Of a stretch of 47,133 nucleotides of DNA, positions 7,049-16,662 are shown piece after piece. The translations under genes and the position numbers were made by a program. The stretch comes from Rhodocyclaceae bacterium UBA2346 (GTDB lineage Bacteria > Pseudomonadota > Gammaproteobacteria > Burkholderiales > Rhodocyclaceae): NCBI GenBank assembly GCA_002344625.1, contig DDUE01000023.1, forward strand, positions 1-47,133, in the 5' to 3' direction. The first letter of the stretch is position 1. Each line of letters starts with the position of its first letter. The notes beneath the pieces were generated by a model, which did no database searches, was not told the DNA's origin, and saw only the letters and a program-made list of their open reading frames with translations.

Positions 7049-9124
7049 TTACTTTATGACAGGCGCCGCGTTGGATTCGACTACCCGCTTGATTCGATCG
7101 ACCAATTCGACCCAATCGACACGTCGATTGTAGCCGATGACATTGAGCGCCGGGACGCCCCCGCCCTGCACGATCGTGAACCCCGCGTCGCCGCGCTCAC
7201 CCGCGATCCCACCCATTACACAGACATTGCCGCTCAGTTTGCATGAAAGTCCGATTTCGCGATAACCGAAGCTGTCGAAAAAACTCAGGAAACCGCGCTG
7301 GATGGCCAGCGCCGCCCCCGGCCCGCCCAGCGCACCGATGTTTTCGACCGCGCGCTGGCTGATGCGACGGGCGAAATCCCCGGGGCTGCTGCGCACCTCG
7401 GCATCGAAACGCACCGGAGCCCAACGTGCGAGCTCGAGCCCGCGAACGTCGGCGTCGACGAACCCGCTGATGCTGCCGAACGAGAAAGTCTCGGTGAGCT
7501 GGAACAGATCGAGGTTGCGCGCCTCGATATCACCATAAAGGTGAGGCGCGCTGCCGAAGGGTTCGATCACCTGCAAGCCGGTAATGCGCAGATAGCCGTC
7601 GAAGAGCGAAATCACCAACGCCCCTTCCAGCGCGACTTCGCCGGGCCGCACGCTCAGGCCCGGCATCGACGCACTCAACACCCCCGACATCGGCGGCAGC
7701 CCGACGGCGTCGGTGAGAAGCTTCATCGAAATCGGCTCGACCACCATGCCGCCCCGCCCGGACCAGCCGGCACGCGCGTGCACGAGATCCAGGTCGGTGA
7801 AGAGCAAGCGCCCATCGAGAATCGGGATCGCGATCTCGCGCGCGCGCACACGCGAACCATCGACGACGGCCTTGAGCCCGAAGGCGCCGAGCTGGAGTTC
7901 TTGCCAGCGACCGCCGTCGACCTGCAGGGCAACGCGCGTTTCGCCCACCGATCGCCATGGCACCACCCCGCTCAACGGACCGACCGCAAGGGCCGAATCG
8001 GCGAAGCTGAAGCCGGCCTGATCGAAGCTCAGATCGAATGCGCTGAGCCCACTGGCGTCGATTGCCACGCCAAGATCCATGAATCCGGCAAAGCGGATCG
8101 ACTCGGCTTGCGCAGGTGCCACGAGCGGCGCGATGAACCGTGGCCCGATCTGTGCCAGATCGATCCGTTCCACCGTGACCGACCCCTTGCCGATCCGAGC
8201 CGTGTCGAGGTCGATCTCGGCGCTGGCTTCGAATGACTCGATGCCTTGGATCACGAGCGCGGCCTGGTCGATGAAGAGCCGCCGCGGGGCCAGCCGGCCA
8301 CGCGCGCGCAGCGACGGGCCCGCCACGACATACAAGGGATGGAGGTAGGCCTCGCCGGACGACCAGTCCAGGCCCGCCTGCCAGTGCCAGGTCTCGTCGC
8401 GCGAACGGGCCTCGAGGGCGAACGAGAATTGCAGATTCTCGCCCGCCTGCAGACCATCCGCCGTCGAAAAGCGTCCTGCGTCACCCCCCCCTTCGGCGGT
8501 GATCACATGCTCGCCATGCTCACTGCGATAGGCGAGCTTGCCCGCAAGGACGCCGCCGGCAGCGTAGGCCGCCAACGGCAGCACGAATCGGCCGAGCGCC
8601 TCCAGCGGCAGCGCCTGCACGTCGACCTCCGCCTTGCCGTCGGCATGCAGGCGGGCCTCGAGCCGGCCCCACTGCGGATCCCGCGCCAGGATGAATCCGG
8701 ACCGATCCGCCGGATTGAAACCGAGATCGACACGCGCGTCGTCGAGCAAACCCGGAATCGTCAGCCGTGCGCCGCGACACCCAACACCGGCATCGCCGAC
8801 TTCGAGCCGCGGGCAATCGAAGCGCAGGTTCTCGATCACATGACCCGAGACGATGAGGCGTCTGAGCTCGACGGCGCCCGGCAGTTTTTCTCCGCCGATG
8901 TACACGGCCAGCCCCTCGAGCGTCGCGGCCGGATGCGCGAGACGACCGAGCTCCAGCTTCAGCCCGGCTTGGCCCGGGACCGGCGGGAGCGAAGCGGCCA
9001 CCGCCTGCAAGGCAGTCACAAGCAAGCCCGCTCCGGTCAGGATTCCCCGCCATGACCGACGGGGGTGTCTTTCCCGACAGAGACGCGAATCGAATCCGGC
9101 CGCGCCAGCCGCAGCCCGCGCCAC
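7049..9124 (-). CDS. ydbH: YdbH-family (AsmA-like) intermembrane phospholipid transport protein
   Basis: The protein has about 691 residues. A hydrophobic N-terminal anchor (WRGILTGAGLLVTALQAVAA) is followed by long beta-rich repeats. The C-terminal part has the DUF-type 'dicarboxylate transport'/YdbH domain, with SGFVDADVRGLELARWAPVR and ALAIQRGFLSFFDSFGYREI. In E. coli YdbH is an AsmA-like bridge that moves phospholipid to the outer membrane with YnbE and YdbL, and those two genes follow here. The start is uncertain: the only usable codon after the cysM stop is a GTG at 9124, 1 nt beyond that stop, with no clear ribosome binding site. Confidence 0.8.
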   Translation of the reverse strand: MARAAAGAAGFDSRLCRERHPRRSWRGILTGAGLLVTALQAVAASLPPVPGQAGLKLELGRLAHPAATLEGLAVYIGGEKLPGAVELRRLIVSGHVIENLRFDCPRLEVGDAGVGCRGARLTIPGLLDDARVDLGFNPADRSGFILARDPQWGRLEARLHADGKAEVDVQALPLEALGRFVLPLAAYAAGGVLAGKLAYRSEHGEHVITAEGGGDAGRFSTADGLQAGENLQFSFALEARSRDETWHWQAGLDWSSGEAYLHPLYVVAGPSLRARGRLAPRRLFIDQAALVIQGIESFEASAEIDLDTARIGKGSVTVERIDLAQIGPRFIAPLVAPAQAESIRFAGFMDLGVAIDASGLSAFDLSFDQAGFSFADSALAVGPLSGVVPWRSVGETRVALQVDGGRWQELQLGAFGLKAVVDGSRVRAREIAIPILDGRLLFTDLDLVHARAGWSGRGGMVVEPISMKLLTDAVGLPPMSGVLSASMPGLSVRPGEVALEGALVISLFDGYLRITGLQVIEPFGSAPHLYGDIEARNLDLFQLTETFSFGSISGFVDADVRGLELARWAPVRFDAEVRSSPGDFARRISQRAVENIGALGGPGAALAIQRGFLSFFDSFGYREIGLSCKLSGNVCVMGGIAGERGDAGFTIVQGGGVPALNVIGYNRRVDWVELVDRIKRVVESNAAPVIK

Positions 9125-9125
9125 G

Positions 9126-10016
9126 TCAGCCGGGGAAAACGCCTGTCGAAAGATAGCGATCACCGCGATCGCATACGATCGATACGATGACCGCATTGTC
9201 GACCTCGGCGGCGATTCTCGCCGCCACATGCATTGCACCGCCGGACGAGATCCCCGCGAAAATACCTTCTTCACACGCCAGACGCCGGGTCATGGCTTCG
9301 GCATCGGCCTGGCTGACATACTCGAGCCGATCGACCCGCGGTTTCTCGTAGATTCTCGGCAGATAGGCCTCGGGCCACTTGCGGATGCCGGGAATCTGCG
9401 ATCCCTCCTCCGGCTGGCAGCCCACGATCTGGATCGCAGGGTTCTTTTCCTTGAGAAAGCGCGACACCCCCATGATGGTGCCGGTGGTGCCCATGCTGCT
9501 GATGAAATGGGTCACGCGACCGCCGGTCTGCTCCCAGATTTCGGGACCAGTTCCGACATAGTGGGCCTGCGGATTGTCGGGGTTGGCGAACTGGTCGAGG
9601 ATGATGCCCTTGCCATCGTCGCGCATCCGCTCGGCGACGTCGCGCGCCATCTCCATGCCGCCATCGCGCGCGGTGAGGACCAGCTCGGCACCGAACGCCC
9701 GCATCGACTGGCGACGCTCTACGCTCTGGTTCTCCGGCATGACCAGAATCATCTTGTAGCCGCGCATTGCCGCGGCCATAGCCAGCGCGATCCCGGTATT
9801 CCCGCTGGTGGCCTCGATCAGGGTGTCCCCCGGCTTGATGTCGCCGCGAGCCTCTGCGAGCATCACCATCGACAGCGCCGGCCGGTCCTTGACCGAACCG
9901 GCTGGATTATTGCCTTCGAGCTTGCCCAGAATCACGTTGTTGGTGCCGGCATTGATACGCTTGAGCCTCACCAGCGGAGTGTTGCCGACGTAATCCTCAA
10001 GAATCTTGAATTCCAT
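9126..10016 (-). CDS. cysM: Cysteine synthase B (O-acetylserine sulfhydrylase)
   Basis: The 296-residue PLP enzyme has NNPAGSVKDRPALSM with the Schiff-base lysine at residue 43. It also has the substrate loop EATSGNTGIALAMA, the phosphate loop SMGTTGTIMG and a GISSGGAMH motif. The short length and the sequence from about residue 205 (CQPEEGSQIPGIRKWPEAYL) favour CysM over CysK. It makes L-cysteine from O-acetylserine and sulfide or thiosulfate. The ATG at 10016 gives the family-typical N-terminus. Confidence 0.93.
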   Translation of the reverse strand: MEFKILEDYVGNTPLVRLKRINAGTNNVILGKLEGNNPAGSVKDRPALSMVMLAEARGDIKPGDTLIEATSGNTGIALAMAAAMRGYKMILVMPENQSVERRQSMRAFGAELVLTARDGGMEMARDVAERMRDDGKGIILDQFANPDNPQAHYVGTGPEIWEQTGGRVTHFISSMGTTGTIMGVSRFLKEKNPAIQIVGCQPEEGSQIPGIRKWPEAYLPRIYEKPRVDRLEYVSQADAEAMTRRLACEEGIFAGISSGGAMHVAARIAAEVDNAVIVSIVCDRGDRYLSTGVFPG

Positions 10017-10123
10017 TTTACCCAGCCCGATATAGATGACCGCCAGAGTGTAAGCGCCGCCCAGCGCCGCTGAAAAGCGCCTGGCCGGCATAAGCTAAGA
10101 ATGCACGATGCGGTTCTGGCGCA

Positions 10124-11299
10124 TCAGGGCTCGAGATCGAACTCTTCGGATCGGCGCGGCGGATAGGTTTCCCAGCCCCCGCATGCGGGACAGCGCCACT
10201 GGAACTGGCGGGACTTGAATCCGCAGCTGGCACAGCGATAACGTGCCACCCGGCGGGTATGGGTATGAATCAGTTGCTTGACCAACTCGACGTCCCCACG
10301 CTGCTCCGGCAACGCGGTCAGATTCGCCGCCTCCAGCAGTTTCTCGAGCCCCAGCAGGGTGGGGTTGCGCTTGAGTTCCGCGCGCACCAGATCATAGGCC
10401 GCATGCGCCCCCTGCGCCTCGAGCACGCCCTTGAATACTTGATCGAGAAGATCCACGGACGGGTGCTTGTCCTGCCAGGCACGCAGCAGGACGAGTCCTT
10501 GCTCGGCGCGCCCCAGGCGTACCGACGCCGCCATGACTCGCTCGCCGACCAGCACGAGGTACTCGGGGTCCTGGTTCTCGACCCGCTTCCAGGCTTCGAC
10601 AGCTTCCTCGTCACGCCCTTCGAATGTCAGCAGATCGCCCAGCAACACACTTGCGCGCACGCATCGGCGGTTGATCGCCAACGCATCATCGATGTGCTGG
10701 CGGGCGTCGTCGCGCATCGAATTCGCAAGCGCGGTCGACGCCAGTTCGCAATAGAAGTTCGAGACCTCGGTGCGCCAGTGCACACTCTGGTTGTCCGGCA
10801 ACGCCTTGGCGACTTCGATCGCCTTGGCCCAGTCCTTCTCTTGCTGATAGATCTCGAGCAGATAGCGGGTCGATGACTCGTCGTAGCGCGTGCCCCGCAG
10901 CTTCAGGAACACCGTTTCGGCACGATCGAGCAAGCCGGCCTTGAGGTAGTCCTGGCCCAACGCCGCGAGCGCCTCCAGGCGCTGGGCATCGCTCAGATCC
11001 TCACGGTCTACGAGATTCTGATGCACGCGGGTCGCGCGCGCGGTGTCGCCGCGACGGCGAAACAGACTGCCGAGGGCGAAGTGCAGTTCGATGGTCTGAG
11101 GATCGATCTTGACCGCCTCGGTGAAGGCGTCGATCGCCTTGTCCTGCTGGTCGTTGAGCAGGCAGTTGAGGCCGGTGAGATATGACAGCGGAAGGCTTCG
11201 CGACTCGCTCACCACCTGCCGGATGTCGATTCTGGCGGCCAACCAGCCCAGTGCAAAAAACAGGGGCAGCGCGAGAAGCCACCAGAACTCGATCTCCAT
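10124..11299 (-). CDS. lapB: LPS assembly protein B (TPR, rubredoxin-like tail)
   Basis: The 391-residue protein has one N-terminal membrane helix (FWWLLALPLFFALGWLAARI), many TPR repeats from about residue 45, and a C-terminal zinc-ribbon YRCASCGFKSRQFQWRCPAC. This is the LapB (YciM) architecture. In E. coli LapB tunes LPS synthesis by steering FtsH to degrade LpxC. lapA lies 3 nt upstream, as in other proteobacteria. Confidence 0.93.
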   Translation of the reverse strand: MEIEFWWLLALPLFFALGWLAARIDIRQVVSESRSLPLSYLTGLNCLLNDQQDKAIDAFTEAVKIDPQTIELHFALGSLFRRRGDTARATRVHQNLVDREDLSDAQRLEALAALGQDYLKAGLLDRAETVFLKLRGTRYDESSTRYLLEIYQQEKDWAKAIEVAKALPDNQSVHWRTEVSNFYCELASTALANSMRDDARQHIDDALAINRRCVRASVLLGDLLTFEGRDEEAVEAWKRVENQDPEYLVLVGERVMAASVRLGRAEQGLVLLRAWQDKHPSVDLLDQVFKGVLEAQGAHAAYDLVRAELKRNPTLLGLEKLLEAANLTALPEQRGDVELVKQLIHTHTRRVARYRCASCGFKSRQFQWRCPACGGWETYPPRRSEEFDLEP

Positions 11300-11302
11300 G
11301 GG

Positions 11303-11560
11303 TCAGACGGCCCTCGACAAGTCCCGCTTGAGACGACCGATCTCGCGGCGCTTGCGCAACAACGAAGTGAACGTCGACGTGACCCCCAGCATCGCGCCGG
11401 CAGCGAAAGCCGCAAGAATCACGAATACCAGCGGAAGCTGCCACTCGGTTCCGAAAAAGAACTTCAAGGTGACCAATTGATCGTTCTTCACCGCGAACCC
11501 GAACAGGAACAGAAACAGGAAGATCCGAAAAACCCACATGAGGATGCGCATAAGAGTCAT
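11303..11560 (-). CDS. lapA: LPS assembly protein A domain (DUF1049)
   Basis: The 85-residue protein has two membrane helices (MWVFRIFLFLFLFGFAVKND; WQLPLVFVILAAFAAGAMLG) and a basic coiled tail. The pattern NDQLVTLKFFFG after helix 1 is the DUF1049/LapA signature. It acts with LapB at the inner membrane. ATG at 11560 was preferred over a second ATG three codons later because CGGAG lies upstream; either is possible. Confidence 0.88.
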   Translation of the reverse strand: MTLMRILMWVFRIFLFLFLFGFAVKNDQLVTLKFFFGTEWQLPLVFVILAAFAAGAMLGVTSTFTSLLRKRREIGRLKRDLSRAV

Positions 11561-11578
11561 CACACTCCGAACTGATGG

Positions 11579-11607
11579 CAAAAAAGAAGGCGGCTTTCGC
11601 CGCCTTC
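11579..11607 (-). terminator. Rho-independent terminator after ihfB
   Basis: On the minus strand a perfect stem AAGGCGGC/GCCGCCTT with loop GAAA is followed by CTTTTTT, 35 nt beyond the ihfB stop. It should end ihfB transcription, so lapA-lapB probably rely on read-through or their own promoter. Confidence 0.8.
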
Positions 11608-11641
11608 CACAGATCATAACCTTGACCCGACGGTCGCGCGG

Positions 11642-11926
11642 TCACTCAATGATATCAACTCGCTCGCGCAATTCCTTGCCCGCCTTGAAGTGGGGGACAA
11701 ATTTTTCCGGTACATGAACCTGCTCACCCGACTTCGGGTTGCGCCCGACTCGCGGCGGGCGATAGTTCAACGCAAAACTGCCGAAGCCACGTATCTCGAT
11801 GCGATCGCCATGCGCGAGCGCTTCGGACATCGCATCGAGAACCATCTTGACCGCGTAATCGGCATCTTTGGCAACGAGCTGGGGAAAACGGGTCGCCAGC
11901 TTAGCGATCAATTCCGACTTGGTCAT
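11642..11926 (-). CDS. ihfB: Integration host factor subunit beta
   Basis: The 94-residue DNA-bending protein has the HU/IHF fold. [17 protein letters not shown] starts the dimerisation helices, and [20 protein letters not shown] with [16 protein letters not shown] forms the DNA arm. The FGSF and arm sequence match the beta subunit. IHF helps sigma-54 promoters and recombination sites. The gene directly follows rpsA (11 nt gap), the conserved proteobacterial order. Confidence 0.95.
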   Translation of the reverse strand: MTKSELIAKLATRFPQLVAKDADYAVKMVLDAMSEALAHGDRIEIRGFGSFALNYRPPRVGRNPKSGEQVHVPEKFVPHFKAGKELRERVDIIE

Positions 11927-11937
11927 GATGAATCGGC

Positions 11938-13647
11938 TTACTGCTTCTGTTCGTTCAGCTTGGCCTTGAGCAGCGCACCGAGGTTGGTGGTACCACTCGA
12001 CGCTGCGCTGTCGGACGCGAGCTTGCTCATTGCTTCGCTCTGCTCGGCCTGATCCTTGGCGCGAATCGACAGGCTGATCGAACGCGTCTTGCGATCGACG
12101 TTGATGATCATCGTTTCGAGCTCGTCACCGACCTTCAACACCGTGGTCAGGTCATCGATCCGATGCGGCGCGGCTTCGGACGCACGCAGATAGCCTTCGA
12201 CATCTTCATTCAGCGCGACCACCGCGCCGCGCGCATCGACCGACTTGACCGTACCGCTCACGAGGCTGTTCTTCTCGTGGGTGGCGATGAAGTTGGTGAA
12301 GGGGTCCCCATCGAGTTGCTTCACACCCAGCGAGATGCGCTCGCGCTCGACGTCGATCGCCAGCACCACGGCTTCGACTTCGTCGCCCTTCTTGAAGCGG
12401 CGCACCGCCTCTTCGCCGGTATCGTTCCACGACAGATCGGAAAGGTGGACCAAGCCGTCGATACCGCCTTCCAGGCCGATGAACACGCCGAAATCGGTGA
12501 TCGACTTGATCTGGCCGCGAACCTTGTCGCCCTTCTTGTGGTTCTCGGCGAAATCGTCCCACGGGTTGGACATGCATTGCTTCATGCCCAGCGAGATGCG
12601 GCGGCGGTCTTCGTCGATCTCGAGAATCATGACTTCGACTTCGTCACCCAGTTGAACGACCTTGGACGGATGGATGTTCTTGTTGGTCCAGTCCATCTCG
12701 GACACGTGCACCAGGCCCTCGATACCCTGCTCGACTTCGACGAACGAGCCGTAGTCGGTGATGTTGGTCACGTTACCGAACAGGCGGGTGCCTTGCGGAT
12801 AGCGACGCGCGATGCCGACCCACGGATCCTCGCCGAGTTGCTTGAGGCCGAGCGAAACGCGCTGGCGCTCCTGGTCGAACTTGAGCACCTTGGCTTCGAT
12901 CTCGTCGCCGACGTTGAGCACTTCCGACGGGTGACGGACACGGCGCCAAGCCAGGTCGGTGATGTGCAGCAGGCCGTCGATGCCGCCGAGATCGACGAAC
13001 GCGCCGTAGTCGGTGATGTTCTTGACCACGCCCTTGACGACGATGCCTTCCTTGAGGTTTTCGAGCAGCTTCTCGCGCTCTTCACCCATGGTCTCTTCGA
13101 GCACGGCGCGACGCGAAACGACCACGTTGTTGCGCTTGCGGTCGAGCTTGATGACCTTGAATTCGAATTCCTTGCCTTCGTACGGAGCGGTGTCCTTGAC
13201 CGGACGCATGTCGACCAGCGAGCCCGGCAGGAACGCGCGGATACTGTTGGTCATGACGGTCAGACCACCCTTGACCCGGCCCGACACGACCCCCTTCACC
13301 AGGGTGCCTTCGTTGAGGGCCTTCTCCAGGTCGTTCCATGCGGAGATGCGTTTGGCCTTCTCGCGCGACAGGCGCGTTTCGCCGAAACCATCTTCGAGCG
13401 CGTCGATGGCCACATGGATGAAGTCGCCGATCTCGACTTCGAGTTCGCCGCGATCATTGCGGAATTCTTCGATGGGTACGTAGCTTTCGGACTTCAGGCC
13501 AGCATTGACGACCACGAAGTTGTGATCGATGTTGACCACTTCAGCGGTGATGACCTCACCGGTGCGCATTTCCTGAAGTGCGAGGCTTTCCTCGAATAGG
13601 GCGGCAAAACTTTCCATGGAATCGGAAACAGGGGTGGCAGTTGTCAT
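11938..13647 (-). CDS. rpsA: 30S ribosomal protein S1
   Basis: The 569-residue protein has six S1 RNA-binding domains. Repeats three to five are plain to see ([60 protein letters not shown]). S1 recruits mRNA to the 30S subunit. The N-terminus at 13647 ([20 protein letters not shown]) fits the family's short leader before MESFA; the frame remains open a further 10 codons. It follows the aroA-cmk gene, matching the usual cmk-rpsA order. Confidence 0.96.
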   Translation of the reverse strand: MTTATPVSDSMESFAALFEESLALQEMRTGEVITAEVVNIDHNFVVVNAGLKSESYVPIEEFRNDRGELEVEIGDFIHVAIDALEDGFGETRLSREKAKRISAWNDLEKALNEGTLVKGVVSGRVKGGLTVMTNSIRAFLPGSLVDMRPVKDTAPYEGKEFEFKVIKLDRKRNNVVVSRRAVLEETMGEEREKLLENLKEGIVVKGVVKNITDYGAFVDLGGIDGLLHITDLAWRRVRHPSEVLNVGDEIEAKVLKFDQERQRVSLGLKQLGEDPWVGIARRYPQGTRLFGNVTNITDYGSFVEVEQGIEGLVHVSEMDWTNKNIHPSKVVQLGDEVEVMILEIDEDRRRISLGMKQCMSNPWDDFAENHKKGDKVRGQIKSITDFGVFIGLEGGIDGLVHLSDLSWNDTGEEAVRRFKKGDEVEAVVLAIDVERERISLGVKQLDGDPFTNFIATHEKNSLVSGTVKSVDARGAVVALNEDVEGYLRASEAAPHRIDDLTTVLKVGDELETMIINVDRKTRSISLSIRAKDQAEQSEAMSKLASDSAASSGTTNLGALLKAKLNEQKQ

Positions 13648-13706
13648 AAAAGTGGAGAATCCAAATACCGCGTTCAAGCGGCAACCAGTCGTTAATTGAA
13701 ATGAAA

Positions 13707-13727
13707 CGGGAGCACAATCCGCTCCCG
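13707..13727 (-). terminator. Hairpin between cmk and rpsA (weak terminator or leader structure)
   Basis: CGGGAGC and GCTCCCG form a perfect 7-bp stem with a 7-nt loop. The minus-strand sequence after it is TTTCATTTC, a broken T-run. It may attenuate read-through from aroA-cmk or be part of the rpsA leader, which is autoregulated by S1 in other bacteria. The function is inference. Confidence 0.45.
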
Positions 13728-13752
13728 AACCGCGTGAAACAGGCTGTTTTCG

Positions 13753-15687
13753 TCAGGAACCAGCCTTTTCGAGCACAAACGCAACCGCCTCATCGATACT
13801 CATCGTCGTGGTATCCAGAAGGATCGCATCCGGCAACTTCTTCAAAGGCGCCACGCTGCGGGACGCATCACGGCGGTCCCGCTCTTCGAGGTCCTTTAAA
13901 AGACTTTCCATGTTAGCATGCATTCCTTTATCCATCAACTGCTTATAGCGGCGCTCGGCGCGCACCGGTACGCTCGCGGTCAAAAAGAACTTGTTGCCCG
14001 CATCGGGAAACACGATCGAACCCATGTCGCGGCCGTCCGCGACCAGACCGGGGGCACGACGAAAATCGCGCTGGCGGTCGAGCAAAGCCGCCCGCACCGC
14101 CGCCACGGCGGCCACCCGTGATGCGCTGGCCGAACACGCTTCGGTTCGAATGGCATCGCTCACATCGTCGGCCCCCAGCCAGATGCGCCCCTCGCCAAAC
14201 CGCGCCGGAAGCGTCGCGGCCAGCGCCGCGAGACCCGCCTCGTCGTCAAGCCCGACGCCTTCGCGCGCGGCCGCCAAGGCAACCAGACGGTACATCGCCC
14301 CGCTGTCGAGGAAGGCGAACCCGAGCGCCGCCGCGACCCGTGCAGCCACCGTCCCCTTGCCGGACGCGGAAGGACCGTCGATCGCGATCACCGGCACCGG
14401 ACGGGTAACCGACGCAAACGCTTCGAAATAGGCCGGAAAGGTCTTGCCCACGCACTTCGGATCATTGATCCGCACCCGGCAGCCACCCAGGCCGACCAAC
14501 GAGAAGCACATCGCCATGCGGTGATCGTCATAGGTGTCGATCGCCGCCGGCACGAGTTGCCGCGGCGGCGTGACCACCAGATAATCCGCCCCCTCTTCGA
14601 CCGTGGCGCCGACCTTGCGCAGCTCGATTGCCATCGCTGCGATCCTGTCGGTTTCCTTCACCCGCCAACTGGCGATGTTGTTCAGGCGGCATGGGCCATC
14701 GGCAAACAACGCCGCCACCGCGAGCGTCATCGCGGCATCGGGAATATGGTTCAGATCGAGCGTAAACGCCTTCAGGCGTCCCGCTTCGGGGGCGCGCGCC
14801 TCGACCCAGTTGTCGCCCATCTCGATACGGGCGCCGAGAATCTCGAGCGCTTCGGCAAACCTGATGTCGCCCTGGATGCTGTCCTTTCCGACGCCCTCGA
14901 CCCGCACCGGACCACCACCGATGGCACCGGCCGCGAGAAAATACGACGCCGACGAGGCATCGCCTTCGACATACAAGGTGCCTGGACTGCGGTAGCGCAC
15001 CCCGCCCGGCACCGTGAAGCGGCGCCAGCCATCACGCTCGACCACGACCCCGAAACGCGCCATCAAGTCCAGCGTGATCGCGATATAGGGTTTTGAAATC
15101 AACTCACCCACGACCTCGATCGTCGTTGCGACGCCGGTCAGCGGCAGCGCCATCAACAGCGCGGTCAGAAACTGGCTGGAGACATCGCCGCGGACGCTGA
15201 CCGCGCCCCCCGGCGCGATCGTCGCTGGCATGATATGGAGCGGCGGGAAGCCGTCGGCACCGAGATAGCGCACATCGGCACCGAGTTGGCGCAAACCGTC
15301 GACCAGGTCGCCGATCGGGCGTTCGTGCATGCGTGCGACGCCCGACAGATGATATTCGCCGCCCGACAGTGCGAGCGCCGCCGTCAGCGGTCGAAATGCG
15401 GTGCCGGCGTTGCCGAGGAACAGCGTCGCCTGCTTGACCGGAAAGGGGCCGCCCACGCCCTGCACCACGAAGTCGTCGGACGCGGGCTCACGCGACCACC
15501 GCACGCCGAGGGCGCTCAGCGCCTCGAGCATACGATCAACATCGTCCGATGCCAGCAGATCGCGTATGCGGGTGCTGCCTTCGGCCAGCGCCGCAAGCAG
15601 CAGGCTGCGGTTCGAGATGCTCTTGGAGCCGGGCAGGCGAATCCGCCCGCTGGCGCCGAGCATAGGGGGTAGGTCGAGATGTTCCAT
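13753..15687 (-). CDS. aroA-cmk: Fused EPSP synthase / cytidylate kinase
   Basis: One 644-residue frame carries two enzymes. Residues 1 to about 430 are EPSP synthase: [34 protein letters not shown] and the KETDRIAAM motif. They join shikimate-3-phosphate and PEP. From about residue 433 cytidylate kinase begins, with the P-loop [18 protein letters not shown], and [15 protein letters not shown] where many Cmk enzymes have GRDIGT. No stop or restart separates them. The genes are separate neighbours in many bacteria; fusions of this pair are known in some beta/gammaproteobacteria. ATG at 15687 was chosen; a GTG two codons earlier overlaps the tyrA stop. Confidence 0.94.
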   Translation of the reverse strand: MEHLDLPPMLGASGRIRLPGSKSISNRSLLLAALAEGSTRIRDLLASDDVDRMLEALSALGVRWSREPASDDFVVQGVGGPFPVKQATLFLGNAGTAFRPLTAALALSGGEYHLSGVARMHERPIGDLVDGLRQLGADVRYLGADGFPPLHIMPATIAPGGAVSVRGDVSSQFLTALLMALPLTGVATTIEVVGELISKPYIAITLDLMARFGVVVERDGWRRFTVPGGVRYRSPGTLYVEGDASSASYFLAAGAIGGGPVRVEGVGKDSIQGDIRFAEALEILGARIEMGDNWVEARAPEAGRLKAFTLDLNHIPDAAMTLAVAALFADGPCRLNNIASWRVKETDRIAAMAIELRKVGATVEEGADYLVVTPPRQLVPAAIDTYDDHRMAMCFSLVGLGGCRVRINDPKCVGKTFPAYFEAFASVTRPVPVIAIDGPSASGKGTVAARVAAALGFAFLDSGAMYRLVALAAAREGVGLDDEAGLAALAATLPARFGEGRIWLGADDVSDAIRTEACSASASRVAAVAAVRAALLDRQRDFRRAPGLVADGRDMGSIVFPDAGNKFFLTASVPVRAERRYKQLMDKGMHANMESLLKDLEERDRRDASRSVAPLKKLPDAILLDTTTMSIDEAVAFVLEKAGS

Positions 15688-15689
15688 GC

Positions 15690-16583
15690 TCACTCGCTAT
15701 CGATGTTCTTGGCCAGATACTTCTCGGCCCACGCGTTGCGCGCCGTGCGCGCCTCCTCGAAGTGCTGCTCCAGCCGTTCGCTGTCGCCGGACAGCAGCAA
15801 CGCCCGCAAGTACGCCAGTTCGGCGAGGTACTGATCGAGCTCGGCCAGAAGCGCCTGCCGGTTCGCAAGGCAGATGTCGCGCCACATTTCGGGATGACTG
15901 CCCGCAATCCGGGTGAAATCGCGAAAACCGCTGGCGGCATAGCCGAACAATTGTTCGGCGTTGGCCCGTCCGGCCAGATCGTGCACCAGGCCGAACGCCA
16001 GCAGATGGGGTAGATGGCTGACGGCGGCAAATACCCGGTCGTGGTCCTGCGGCGGCATCTCGTGGATCAGCGCACCGCAGGCGGCCCACACTTCGCTCAC
16101 TCTGAGCACGGCGGACGGCTCGTTTTCGGGGAGCGGCGTGATCACGACCTTCCGGCCATCGAACAGCGTTTCGAACGCCGCCTCCGGACCGCTCTTCTCG
16201 GCACCCGCGATCGGATGCGCCGGCACCACGTTGGCAAGCTGGCGGTCGAGATGGCGATAGATCGCTTCCATGACATCGCGCTTGGTGCTGCCGGCGTCGG
16301 TGACCAGGGTATCCGGACCGAGATGCGGCGCGATCTGGGCCATGATCGCATCCATTTGTCCGACCGGGGGTGCGAGCAGCACGAAGTCCGCACCGTCGAG
16401 CGCAGCCTCCCACGAAGCGGCAGCTTCGTCGACGATGCCAAGCGCGAGCGCCTGCGCGAGCGACTCCGGCCGGCGCCCGACGCCAACGATATGCTTGGCC
16501 AGCCCAGCACGACGAATCGCGAGCGCAAACGAGCCCCCTATCAGGCCGACGCCACCGATCACAAGCTTGTTGATCGAAACCAT
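15690..16583 (-). CDS. tyrA: Prephenate dehydrogenase
   Basis: The 297-residue enzyme starts with the NAD(P)-binding loop [20 protein letters not shown] and carries [14 protein letters not shown] and the active-site segment [15 protein letters not shown]. It also has [11 protein letters not shown] in the helical dimer domain. It oxidises prephenate (or arogenate) to 4-hydroxyphenylpyruvate for tyrosine. No chorismate mutase domain is attached. ATG at 16583 has GGAGG 9 nt upstream. Confidence 0.93.
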   Translation of the reverse strand: MVSINKLVIGGVGLIGGSFALAIRRAGLAKHIVGVGRRPESLAQALALGIVDEAAASWEAALDGADFVLLAPPVGQMDAIMAQIAPHLGPDTLVTDAGSTKRDVMEAIYRHLDRQLANVVPAHPIAGAEKSGPEAAFETLFDGRKVVITPLPENEPSAVLRVSEVWAACGALIHEMPPQDHDRVFAAVSHLPHLLAFGLVHDLAGRANAEQLFGYAASGFRDFTRIAGSHPEMWRDICLANRQALLAELDQYLAELAYLRALLLSGDSERLEQHFEEARTARNAWAEKYLAKNIDSE

Positions 16584-16662
16584 TGCCAAACCTCCGTATT
16601 CCGCCGAGCCGACCGGGCGCCTGCGCGGCTGCAGGCGCTGACGGCCTCAACCCGCAAGCCGA

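Noticed and set aside
12163..13599. 478-codon plus-strand frame opposite rpsA
   Set aside because: Antisense shadow of the S1 repeats; its own repeats only mirror those of rpsA.
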